The notes below the pieces were generated by a model. That model was not told where the DNA came from. It made no database searches and was given only the letters and a program-made list of their open reading frames with translations. Of a stretch of 5,430 nt of DNA, positions 1-5,430 are shown piece after piece. The position numbers and the translations under genes were made by a program. How positions within the stretch are numbered: the first letter of the stretch is position 1; each line of letters begins with the position of its first letter. Source of the DNA: Chloroflexia bacterium (GTDB lineage: Bacteria; Chloroflexota; Chloroflexia; Thermomicrobiales; UBA6265); the NCBI GenBank assembly GCA_013696525.1, contig JACCYK010000478.1:1-5430 (forward strand), read 5' to 3'.

Positions 1-1
1 G

Positions 2-619
2 TCCTGGCATGCGATGCAGGCGTACAGAGGCGTCAATGCCATCCTCAAGGCGCGGCCGGTGATCGACGCCCTGGTCGACCTCGATCGCCGCCTTAACGAG
101 CAGCCGGTTCATCCTTCATTCGCCGGTATCGAGCACCCAATCAACTTGAACATCGGCGTTATCCGGGGGGGAGATTGGCCGAGCACGGTTCCCGGACGTT
201 GCGAGCTGCACTGTCGCCTCTGCTGTTACCCGGACCAGCCGGTCGCCGATGTCCGGGCCGAGATCGAGCGAGCGGTGCGGTCCGCGACCGACAAGGACGC
301 CTGGTTGCGAGAGCATCCGCCGGCGATTACCTATGACGGGTTCCAAAGCGCCGGCTCCGTTGTCTCGCTCGCGGAGCCATCGGTCCAGCTCTTGGGAGCC
401 TGGCACGAGCGGGTCACGGGCCGCCTTATGGCGCCACGATCGGGCACCGGCATCAACGATATGCGCTACTTCAACTTCGTTGGCATTCCGGCGGGATGCT
501 ATGGCGCCGATGGCGGCAACGCCCACGCGGCCGACGAATGGCTGGCCCTGCCGTCATTGGTGCCCACCGCGAAGGTCCTGGGGGCGTTCATCATCGATTG
601 GTGCGGCATCTCGAGGTAG
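2..619 (+). CDS. M20 family metallopeptidase/deacylase (ArgE/DapE type), 5'-truncated
   Basis: The reading frame is open to the left edge, so only the C-terminal part is present; the Met at 14 is internal, and the preceding codons read S-W-H-A. The family hydrolyses N-acyl or peptide bonds in the cytoplasm with two metal ions (for example acetylornithine or succinyl-diaminopimelate). Residues below are counted from the Met at 14. The H-A pair just before it, followed by RGVNAI, matches the start of the dimerisation (lid) domain, whose His is known to complete the partner's active site. NIGVIRGGDWPSTVPG (46-61) is the typical lid-domain strand. MRYFNFVGIPAGCYG (150-164) and GGNAHAADEW (167-176) belong to the returning catalytic domain; His171 fits the conserved metal ligand. 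The N-terminal HxD and EE ligands lie outside the window. The gene converges on the importer operon. Family assignment is firm; the substrate cannot be told. Odd: four cysteines within residues 63-71. Confidence 0.9.
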   Translation, partial: SWHAMQAYRGVNAILKARPVIDALVDLDRRLNEQPVHPSFAGIEHPINLNIGVIRGGDWPSTVPGRCELHCRLCCYPDQPVADVRAEIERAVRSATDKDAWLREHPPAITYDGFQSAGSVVSLAEPSVQLLGAWHERVTGRLMAPRSGTGINDMRYFNFVGIPAGCYGADGGNAHAADEWLALPSLVPTAKVLGAFIIDWCGISR

Positions 620-621
620 GA

Positions 622-657
622 CCACGGCATCATCCGATATCAGATGAACCTCCGTGG
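622..657. terminator. Possible bidirectional terminator hairpin between convergent genes
   Basis: CCACGG (622-627) and CCGTGG (652-657) are perfect inverted arms. Inside them TCATC (630-634) can pair with GATGA (643-647), leaving an 8-base loop. It fills most of the 47-base gap between two converging stop codons, which is where a shared terminator would be expected. No clear T-run follows on either strand, so it does not meet the usual intrinsic-terminator pattern. The structure is seen; the function is inferred. Confidence 0.3.
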
Positions 658-666
658 ATGAATTGT

Positions 667-1785
667 TCATTCCCAGTTGACGATGAGTGAGGCCAGCGGC
701 AACCGGCCCCGTCGCGCGGGATCCTTTGCCGCGTAGCCGACCGGGATCAAGGCGTGCGGGATAAGAGCCGCCTCCAGGCCGAGCTCGTCACGGACCAGCT
801 CAGGACAGAAGAGCGGCGCGCACATCCAACCGGCGTCGAGACCAGCCGCGTGGATCGACAGCAACAAATTCTGGATCGCGGCACCCAAGCTCTGGATCGC
901 CATAATCCGTTCGGCTTCTTGCCGGGCCGGATCGGGGTAGTGGTCCAACTCCGCCAAGTACAAGCACGGCACGATCAGGATGGGGGCGTCACGAAGCCGC
1001 TGGCGGCTCTTGTCCAACCGGACTCGCACGATCTCCGGCGTCTGCCCGTCGAGCTCAAGCTGCGTTTGCCAGCTCTCGGCCATCGCCGCCGCCAGCGATG
1101 CCCGTCGCTCCGGTGCTTCGATCACCGCGAACCGCCACGGCTGCCGGCCATGCGGCGACGGCGCCCACCCCGCCGCCGCGATCGCTTGTTCGATGATGTT
1201 CCGGGGGACCGATCTGGACTGAAACGAACGCACCGACCGCCGGCCGCGGACGAGCGCCGCCAACTCAGTCGCTCCCGGTTGAGCAAACGGCTCGACCGGA
1301 GACGGCCCCGTTTTCCCTCCGTGCCAGCTCGTGGCCCGGAGCTGCCGGATCGCGATCAGCGGCGCGGCATTGATTGCCATCCGTTCGTATTGCGGATATT
1401 TCGCGCGCAGTGCCGTGATCCCCACCGCATGCAGCCCGTGATCGGGTTCGATGATCTCTGCCTTCCCGCTTAGCCGCGTGAAGGTAAGCGCCCGCCAGTC
1501 CTCGTGGTAGTCATCCACCACCATCGACACCTTCGGCCGACGCAGAATATTGCGCACCCGCGCCAGATCCCGGAGCGGGACATGCTTGGGCTTCTCATCA
1601 AGCGCCGAAACCACCACGGGCTCGCCGTCATAATGGATCACCGCATAGCAAATGGGAACCACGCTTGGTATCCCGCCTTCGCCGACGGTCGCCAGGCGGC
1701 CGACGCGCCGCCCCTGGACAAACGTCAGCTCCGCCGTCGTTGGCGACCGTCCCGGCCCGCGGGTTGTGACCTGACTATCGACCAC
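667..1785 (-). CDS. Fused PPOX-class F420-binding domain and FbiB C-terminal-like nitroreductase
   Basis: This 372-residue cytoplasmic flavoprotein has two domains. Residues about 15-155 form a split-barrel domain of the PPOX-class F420-dependent type (Rv0121-like, TIGR03668): RLATVGEGGIPSVVPICYA (30-48), ALDEKPKHVPLRDLARVRNI (61-80) and VVDDYHEDWRAL (89-100) are hallmarks. Residues about 172-370 form an FMN nitroreductase domain: RGRRSVRSFQ (180-189), APSPHGRQPWRF (208-219), RDAPILIVPCL (265-275), YPDPARQEAERIM (283-295) and SLGAAIQNLLL (299-309). This pattern resembles the C-terminal domain of mycobacterial FbiB (TIGR03553), which reduces dehydro-F420-0 to F420-0 during cofactor F420 synthesis. 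The FbiB N-terminal glutamate ligase is absent and the split-barrel takes its place. The start is GTG: an in-frame TGA at 1798-1800 excludes anything longer, and AGGTGG lies just upstream. It begins 27 bases after the binding-protein gene and is probably co-transcribed. Domain calls are solid; a role as dehydro-F420-0 reductase, rather than another F420- or FMN-dependent reductase, is inference. Confidence 0.9.
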   Translation of the reverse strand: MVDSQVTTRGPGRSPTTAELTFVQGRRVGRLATVGEGGIPSVVPICYAVIHYDGEPVVVSALDEKPKHVPLRDLARVRNILRRPKVSMVVDDYHEDWRALTFTRLSGKAEIIEPDHGLHAVGITALRAKYPQYERMAINAAPLIAIRQLRATSWHGGKTGPSPVEPFAQPGATELAALVRGRRSVRSFQSRSVPRNIIEQAIAAAGWAPSPHGRQPWRFAVIEAPERRASLAAAMAESWQTQLELDGQTPEIVRVRLDKSRQRLRDAPILIVPCLYLAELDHYPDPARQEAERIMAIQSLGAAIQNLLLSIHAAGLDAGWMCAPLFCPELVRDELGLEAALIPHALIPVGYAAKDPARRGRLPLASLIVNWE

Positions 1786-1788
1786 GAT

Positions 1789-1794
1789 CCACCT
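1789..1794 (-). promoter_or_regulatory. Ribosome binding site for the GTG start at 1785
   Basis: Read on the minus strand, AGGTGG lies 3 bases from the GTG (6 bases if only AGG pairs). It is the only Shine-Dalgarno-like stretch here. The in-frame stop just upstream leaves this GTG as the first possible start, and no ATG or GTG follows within the next 25 or so codons. Confidence 0.45.
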
Positions 1795-1812
1795 GGTTCA
1801 ACCTCATTGCCG

Positions 1813-3405
1813 TCATTCAGCCCCGTGCTCGCGGCGATACGTCGGGAGGATGTAGTCATCGGCCCGCGGCGTCCATGGCGGGGTCTCCGGCCCGACGCCG
1901 TAGAAGGCGACGAGATCGAACCCGTAGATCGCGGCCGGTTCGTCATAGAGCGCCCGGCCAAGGTCGCGGTAGATGCCGGCCCGGGCCTCGGGATCGGTTT
2001 CGACCGCGCCTTGCTCGATCAGTGCCTGCGCGGTCTCATTTGCGTACCGGGAAAGAAAGCCAGAGCTCGACACCACCAGGCTGAGCAACGTGTAGGGATC
2101 GAACAGCGGGCGCCAGGTCAGAAAGCGCAAGGGCGCCGCCGCTTGATCGGTCCAGGTGGCGTTGAACGTCGCCAGCTCCACCGGTCGCGCGTCGGTCCGA
2201 ATCCCAACCTCGCTGAGCTGGCCGGCGATCGCGGTCACCAGGTCGGCCGCCTCCGTGGACGCATAGTCTATCGTCGTGGCAAAGCCATCCGGGTATCCCG
2301 CCTCCGTCAGCAAATGCCGAGCGCGTTCGGGATCATACGGGAATGGCGCCAAATCGGGATCATAGCCAAGCCCGCCAGGCACAAACAACGATGCCAGCCG
2401 CTCACCAGAGCCAGCAAGCAGCGCCCGCACAATACCTTCGATGTCCACCGCGTGGTTGAGCGCCTGCCGGACCCGGGCGTCACTGAATGGCTCAACATCG
2501 GTCGGTATGCGAACCCAAGCCGAACCGGAAATCGGAAAGGCGACGACTTCCGATCCCGCTTGTTCAATCGTCGCGATCTGGTCGGCGGGAACGTCCCGGA
2601 TCAGGTCCGCGCTACCGGAGAGGAGATCGGCCACCCGCGTCGATGCTTCGCCGACAAAGCGAAACGACGCCGATTGGGCGATCGCATGTCCCTTGGCGCT
2701 ATCCGCGAAGTAGTCGGGGTTGCGCTCCAGGTTGATGCGCTGGCCGCGTTCCCACTCGACAAATCGGAATGGTCCGGTGCCAACTGGATTGCTGGCGAAG
2801 TCGTTTGCCGGGTCCGCTGCATAGTCAGGCGGCAGCATCGCCATCCATGGCGCGATCTGAGAGGGGAGCCATGGGGCCGGCGCGGCGAGATGCAGCCGTA
2901 CCGTGTGGTCGTCGACTGCTTCGACGTCTTCGACCACGCTAAAATTTTGGGCCAATTGCGAGCCGGTTTCGGGGTTCACTATGTGGGCCAGCGTAAACGA
3001 CACCGAACGGGCGTCGAACGGTTCTCCGTTGTGAAACGCGATTCCCTGCCGGAGCTTAATATCATAGGTAAGCGGATCGAGCAGCGAGAACGACTCCGCC
3101 AACAGCGGTTCCATCTCACCGTTCGCCCCAAACTGAAGCAGCGAATCATAGATCGAATGCACGACCGACCAGGCGTCAATCTCATACGCGAGGGCGGGGT
3201 CGAGCGTCGGCGGCTCAACCGCGAGGTCGATCGTCAAGCCATCGACAAGCGCGGGCGGGGTGCCGGCTTGCGCCGCACGAACGCGTCTGCCACTCACTAG
3301 GCGCCCGCCAAAGAGCGCGGCCGCCGCGCCACCGAGGACAGAGCGCCGATGGGGTCGCCAATGCGTCAGTTTGTATGACTGCCGCGGAACCGCGTGTTGG
3401 GGCAT
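1813..3405 (-). CDS. ABC importer substrate-binding protein, family 5 (peptide/oligopeptide type), Tat signal
   Basis: This is the extracytoplasmic binding protein that delivers solute to the two permeases encoded upstream. Family 5 members bind di- and oligopeptides, nickel chelates or oligosaccharides. With the start at 3405 it has 530 residues, a normal length. Residues 19-26 (HRRSVLGG) fit a twin-arginine motif, followed by a hydrophobic stretch (22-39) and a possible cleavage site after AAQA (44-47). No lipobox cysteine is present. The mature part starts with TIDLAVEPPTLDPALA and carries the family signature at 103-127 (AESFSLLDP... to FHNG). NPVGTGPFRFVEWERGQ and RNPDYF follow, as is typical. 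An in-frame ATG at 3447 would add 14 residues but has no clear ribosome binding site, whereas the ATG at 3405 has AGAGGAG at an 8-base spacing. The gene lies 64 bases after the DppC-like gene. A peptide-like ligand is the default guess; the exact ligand is unknown. Confidence 0.92.
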   Translation of the reverse strand: MPQHAVPRQSYKLTHWRPHRRSVLGGAAAALFGGRLVSGRRVRAAQAGTPPALVDGLTIDLAVEPPTLDPALAYEIDAWSVVHSIYDSLLQFGANGEMEPLLAESFSLLDPLTYDIKLRQGIAFHNGEPFDARSVSFTLAHIVNPETGSQLAQNFSVVEDVEAVDDHTVRLHLAAPAPWLPSQIAPWMAMLPPDYAADPANDFASNPVGTGPFRFVEWERGQRINLERNPDYFADSAKGHAIAQSASFRFVGEASTRVADLLSGSADLIRDVPADQIATIEQAGSEVVAFPISGSAWVRIPTDVEPFSDARVRQALNHAVDIEGIVRALLAGSGERLASLFVPGGLGYDPDLAPFPYDPERARHLLTEAGYPDGFATTIDYASTEAADLVTAIAGQLSEVGIRTDARPVELATFNATWTDQAAAPLRFLTWRPLFDPYTLLSLVVSSSGFLSRYANETAQALIEQGAVETDPEARAGIYRDLGRALYDEPAAIYGFDLVAFYGVGPETPPWTPRADDYILPTYRREHGAE

Positions 3406-3413
3406 TACTGGTA

Positions 3414-3420
3414 CTCCTCT
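3414..3420 (-). promoter_or_regulatory. Strong ribosome binding site deciding the binding-protein start
   Basis: On the minus strand AGAGGAG is followed by 8 bases and then the ATG at 3405. No comparable purine-rich stretch precedes the alternative ATG at 3447. This supports the shorter 530-residue protein with a Tat signal near its N-terminus. Confidence 0.75.
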
Positions 3421-3469
3421 TCTACGCAAGTTGGATTCGCCGTGCATTGGTCTCGCTTGCCGCGCCTGC

Positions 3470-4381
3470 TCAGGAACGGTTTGATGCGCTCAACCAGTCG
3501 CCGGCGGCGTTCAACGCCAGAATAGTGATCGCGATCGCGGCGCCGGGGACCGCCGATACCCACCACGCCGTCGCGACGAATTCCTGACCATCGGCCACCA
3601 TCCCGCCCCATGACACGGCGTTGCCGCCAACGCCGAGCCCGAGGTAGCTCAAGGCGGCTTCGTAGAGGATCATTCCGCCCACCTGCTGGGTCGCCAGGAT
3701 CACGATTGGGCCGGCGAGGTTCGGCAGGACGTGCCGGACCGCGATCCGGATCGGACTGGCGCCGAGCGAACGAGCGGCATCAACCCAGAGCGCGGTGCGG
3801 AGCGATTTCGCCTGCAAGCGAACGACCTTCGCGTATCCAACCCAACCGGTGACAGCGAGGGCGATCACGACGTTCGTGATACCGTTGCCCAGCACCGCCG
3901 TGATGGCAATCGCGACAATCACAAACGGCACGGCCAACTGAACATCCGTACCCCAGGTCACGATGCGGTCCCCCGCGCCGCCGCCAAACCCGGCAACCAA
4001 GCCCAGGACGACCCCCAACGTCCCGGCGCCGAGCGTCGCGAAGAGACCGATCAGCAACGACAGCCGGGCACCGGCGACCACGCGGGCGAGCAGATCCCGG
4101 CCAAGCGCATCAGTCCCCAACGGATGGTCAAGCGAACCGCCGAAACCAACCGGCGCCGACAGCCGGGCCGGCAAGTCCTGTTGTGCCGGGTCGGTGCCGA
4201 CGATCGCTGGTCCGAAGAGAGCGACGAGGACAATGCAGGCCGTTGCCACCATTCCGAACACGCCGCCAACGGGAATGACCGCGTACAACCGGCGTCGTTT
4301 CGGCGGACGTTCCGTCACCGGCGCGCCGATCTGGACTAGTAAGTCGAATTGCCAGGTGCTGGCCATCTGTTCCCGGTTCAT
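3470..4381 (-). CDS. ABC importer permease, DppC/OppC type
   Basis: This inner-membrane subunit of the peptide importer pairs with the DppB-like protein encoded just upstream. It has 303 residues. A cytoplasmic N-terminus with a basic patch (PPKRRR, 26-31) precedes TM1 (about 34-57). The DppC hallmark HPLGTDALGRDLLARVVAGAR follows at 86-106, then further hydrophobic segments (about 107-131, 145-164 and onward to 273-295). The cytoplasmic EAA loop, which docks on the ATPase, is at 201-221 (DAARSLGASPIRI... HVLPN). The start is ATG at 4381, 3 bases after the upstream stop, with GGGAG at a 7-base spacing, so translation is probably coupled. Odd: after GDW (294-296) the protein ends LSASNRS, without the RDxLDPR-like tail usual in the family. 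Another frame continues VERIKPFLSRR and stops in an overlap with the next start, so a frameshift near 3495 is possible. Confidence 0.92.
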   Translation of the reverse strand: MNREQMASTWQFDLLVQIGAPVTERPPKRRRLYAVIPVGGVFGMVATACIVLVALFGPAIVGTDPAQQDLPARLSAPVGFGGSLDHPLGTDALGRDLLARVVAGARLSLLIGLFATLGAGTLGVVLGLVAGFGGGAGDRIVTWGTDVQLAVPFVIVAIAITAVLGNGITNVVIALAVTGWVGYAKVVRLQAKSLRTALWVDAARSLGASPIRIAVRHVLPNLAGPIVILATQQVGGMILYEAALSYLGLGVGGNAVSWGGMVADGQEFVATAWWVSAVPGAAIAITILALNAAGDWLSASNRS

Positions 4382-4384
4382 CAG

Positions 4385-5323
4385 CTAACTCCCGGCCCCA
4401 TTGGGCATCGGGATGGTCAGCCTTGGATCAATCCATCGCGCCAACAGGTCCACCAAAAGCGTGGCAAGGACGATGAGGGTAGCGACGACCATGACAACGG
4501 CTTGAATCACCGGCAAGTCGCGGTGCAGGACCGCCGCGAGCGCGAGCTGCCCAATGCCGGGAAAGGCGAAGACACCTTCGATGACGACGGCGCCACCGAG
4601 GAGGAAGCCGGCTTGCAACCCGGCAAACGCCACCGCCGGCAACAATGCGTTGCGGAGCGCGTGGACGCGGATCACGGTCTCCTGATCGAGCCCCTTCGAC
4701 CGCGCGGTCCGGATAAAATCCTGGTCCATGGTGGCGATCAGTGAGCCGCGAAGCAGCCTGATCAGCATCGCCGCCGGATAGACGGCGAGGGCGACGGCGG
4801 GAAGCACGAGCGAACGCCAATCGTCGAAGCCCGAGGACGGCAGCCAACGCAAGCGGACCGCGAACACCAAGATGAGCAGCGTTCCAAGCCAGAATCCAGG
4901 CACTGCCTGTCCAAGTGTCGCCGCAAATCGTCCCGCCAGATCGATGCGGCTACCAGGGCGCGCCGCGGCGCCCAGGCTGAGACTGAGCGCGGCGACCACG
5001 GCCATCGCCAGTGCCAATCCCGTCAACCAGAGCGTGTTCGGAAGTCGCTCTACCACCGCGTCCAACGCGGGCCGTCCTTGTCGCCAGGACTCCCCGAAAT
5101 CACCCCGCGCCGCTCGCGTGACGAAGCCGGCGTACTGCTCCGGCAACGAGCGGTCCAGCCCCAGCTGAGCCCGAATCGCGGCCTCCTGCTCCGGCGAGCT
5201 TCCAGGCGGCAGCAAGCCAGCCAGGGGATCGCCAGAGAGATGAATCAGGCTGAAGACGAGAATGGTGACGCCAATGAGAACGGCGACCGCGTACAAGAGG
5301 CGAAAGATCAAAAATTGAGCCAT
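4385..5323 (-). CDS. ABC importer permease, DppB/OppB type
   Basis: This inner-membrane channel subunit partners the DppC-like protein. It has 312 residues, a usual family length. The N-terminus MAQFLIFRLLYAVAVLIGVT, leading into TM1 (about 9-29) and LIHLSGDP (26-33), is the classic DppB opening. RAQLGLDRSLPEQYAGFV (51-68) and GDFGESW (74-80) fill the periplasmic region. Further membrane segments lie near 98-118, 132-153, 171-188, 226-246 and 273-292. The EAA loop is at 202-229 (DFIRTARSKGLDQ... ALRNALLP), and the protein ends with the expected ARWIDPRL (295-302). The ATG at 5323 is preferred: the frame stays open to the window edge, but no other ATG, GTG or TTG start codon precedes it and the family N-terminus begins exactly here. 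The ribosome binding site is weak (GGAA). The first complete gene of the importer operon in the window; the ATPase genes are not seen. Confidence 0.93.
   Translation of the reverse strand: MAQFLIFRLLYAVAVLIGVTILVFSLIHLSGDPLAGLLPPGSSPEQEAAIRAQLGLDRSLPEQYAGFVTRAARGDFGESWRQGRPALDAVVERLPNTLWLTGLALAMAVVAALSLSLGAAARPGSRIDLAGRFAATLGQAVPGFWLGTLLILVFAVRLRWLPSSGFDDWRSLVLPAVALAVYPAAMLIRLLRGSLIATMDQDFIRTARSKGLDQETVIRVHALRNALLPAVAFAGLQAGFLLGGAVVIEGVFAFPGIGQLALAAVLHRDLPVIQAVVMVVATLIVLATLLVDLLARWIDPRLTIPMPNGAGS
4389..4393 (-). promoter_or_regulatory. Ribosome binding site inside the end of the upstream permease gene
   Basis: GGGAG on the minus strand lies within the last codons of the DppB-like gene, 7 bases before the ATG at 4381. 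The stop of the upstream gene falls between the two, an arrangement typical of translational coupling between the two permease subunits. Confidence 0.6.
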
Positions 5324-5430
5324 CTGCCGTTCCGAACCGACGGACCAGCGCCGGCGTCCTGGTGGTTCGGCGGGGTTGACGCCAACATCGCGGCCCTTAC
5401 GGCACGATGGTCGGCTCGCCGCGGCGGCAT
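5324..5430 (-). other. Region upstream of the permease; possible tail of another gene
   Basis: About 107 bases lie between the permease start and the window edge. On the minus strand one frame reads C-R-R-G-E-P-T-I-V-P and stops at TAA (5397-5399), 73 bases before the permease. This could be the C-terminus of an upstream operon gene, but ten residues are too few to name a family. I see no convincing promoter boxes or hairpin. Confidence 0.2.

Noticed and set aside
116..526. Minus-strand open frame of 136 codons antisense to the M20 gene
   Set aside because: No recognisable motif; the opposite strand encodes clear M20 lid and catalytic domain motifs.
754..1473. Plus-strand open frame of 239 codons antisense to the fusion gene
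   Set aside because: Arginine-rich translation with no family resemblance, fully inside a gene with clear domain hallmarks.
1504..3300. Plus-strand open frame of 598 codons antisense to the binding protein and the fusion gene
   Set aside because: It covers two well-recognised genes on the other strand. The translation is rich in Arg, Gly and His with no recognisable domain, as expected for an antisense shadow in GC-rich DNA.
3425..3460. Short inverted repeat GCAAG/CTTGC between the DppC-like and binding-protein genes
   Set aside because: Only five base pairs around a 25-base loop; expected by chance, and no T-run follows.
3731..4339. Plus-strand open frame of 202 codons antisense to the DppC-like gene
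   Set aside because: Polar low-complexity translation, opposite strong permease motifs (HPLGTD and the EAA loop).
5313..5430. Minus-strand open frame running from the edge into the start of the DppB-like gene
   Set aside because: About 40 residues with no family resemblance, overlapping the well-supported permease start; open frames of this length are common at this GC content.

Overview
This is a GC-rich bacterial window, densely coded. It holds most of a dipeptide/oligopeptide (Opp/Dpp-type) ABC importer on the minus strand, a fused cofactor F420-related flavoprotein behind it, and the 3' part of an M20 metallopeptidase gene converging from the plus strand. The F420-linked fusion protein, the Tat-type signal on the binding protein and the GC-rich coding suggest an F420-using lineage. 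Chloroflexota (Thermomicrobia-like) is my preferred guess and Actinomycetota is possible; both are inference, because the window has no marker gene.

Layout. Positions 2-619 (+): C-terminal two thirds or so of an ArgE/DapE-type M20 deacylase, cut by the left edge. Positions 620-666: short convergent junction with an imperfect inverted repeat that may act as a terminator. Positions 667-1785 (-): a 372-residue protein joining an F420-binding split-barrel (PPOX) domain to an FbiB-C-terminal-type nitroreductase domain. Positions 1813-3405 (-): family 5 solute-binding protein with a twin-arginine signal; the start at 3405 is preferred over the longer ATG at 3447 because of its Shine-Dalgarno sequence. 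Positions 3470-4381 (-): DppC-like permease. Positions 4385-5323 (-): DppB-like permease. Positions 5324-5430: little that can be assigned, perhaps the last codons of an upstream gene.

The four minus-strand genes are read in the order permease B, permease C, binding protein, F420-type fusion, with gaps of 3, 64 and 27 bases. This looks like one transcription unit. The importer would bring in peptides or similar oligomeric solutes, but no ATP-binding subunits lie in the window. The M20 enzyme could process such a substrate in the cytoplasm, though it is on the opposite strand and need not be co-regulated.

The points most worth a second look are the fusion of an F420-dependent reductase-like domain to the domain that in mycobacterial FbiB reduces dehydro-F420-0, its position at the end of a peptide importer operon, and a possible one-base frameshift at the end of the DppC-like gene. 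No CRISPR array, RNA gene, mobile element or unmistakably new system was found.
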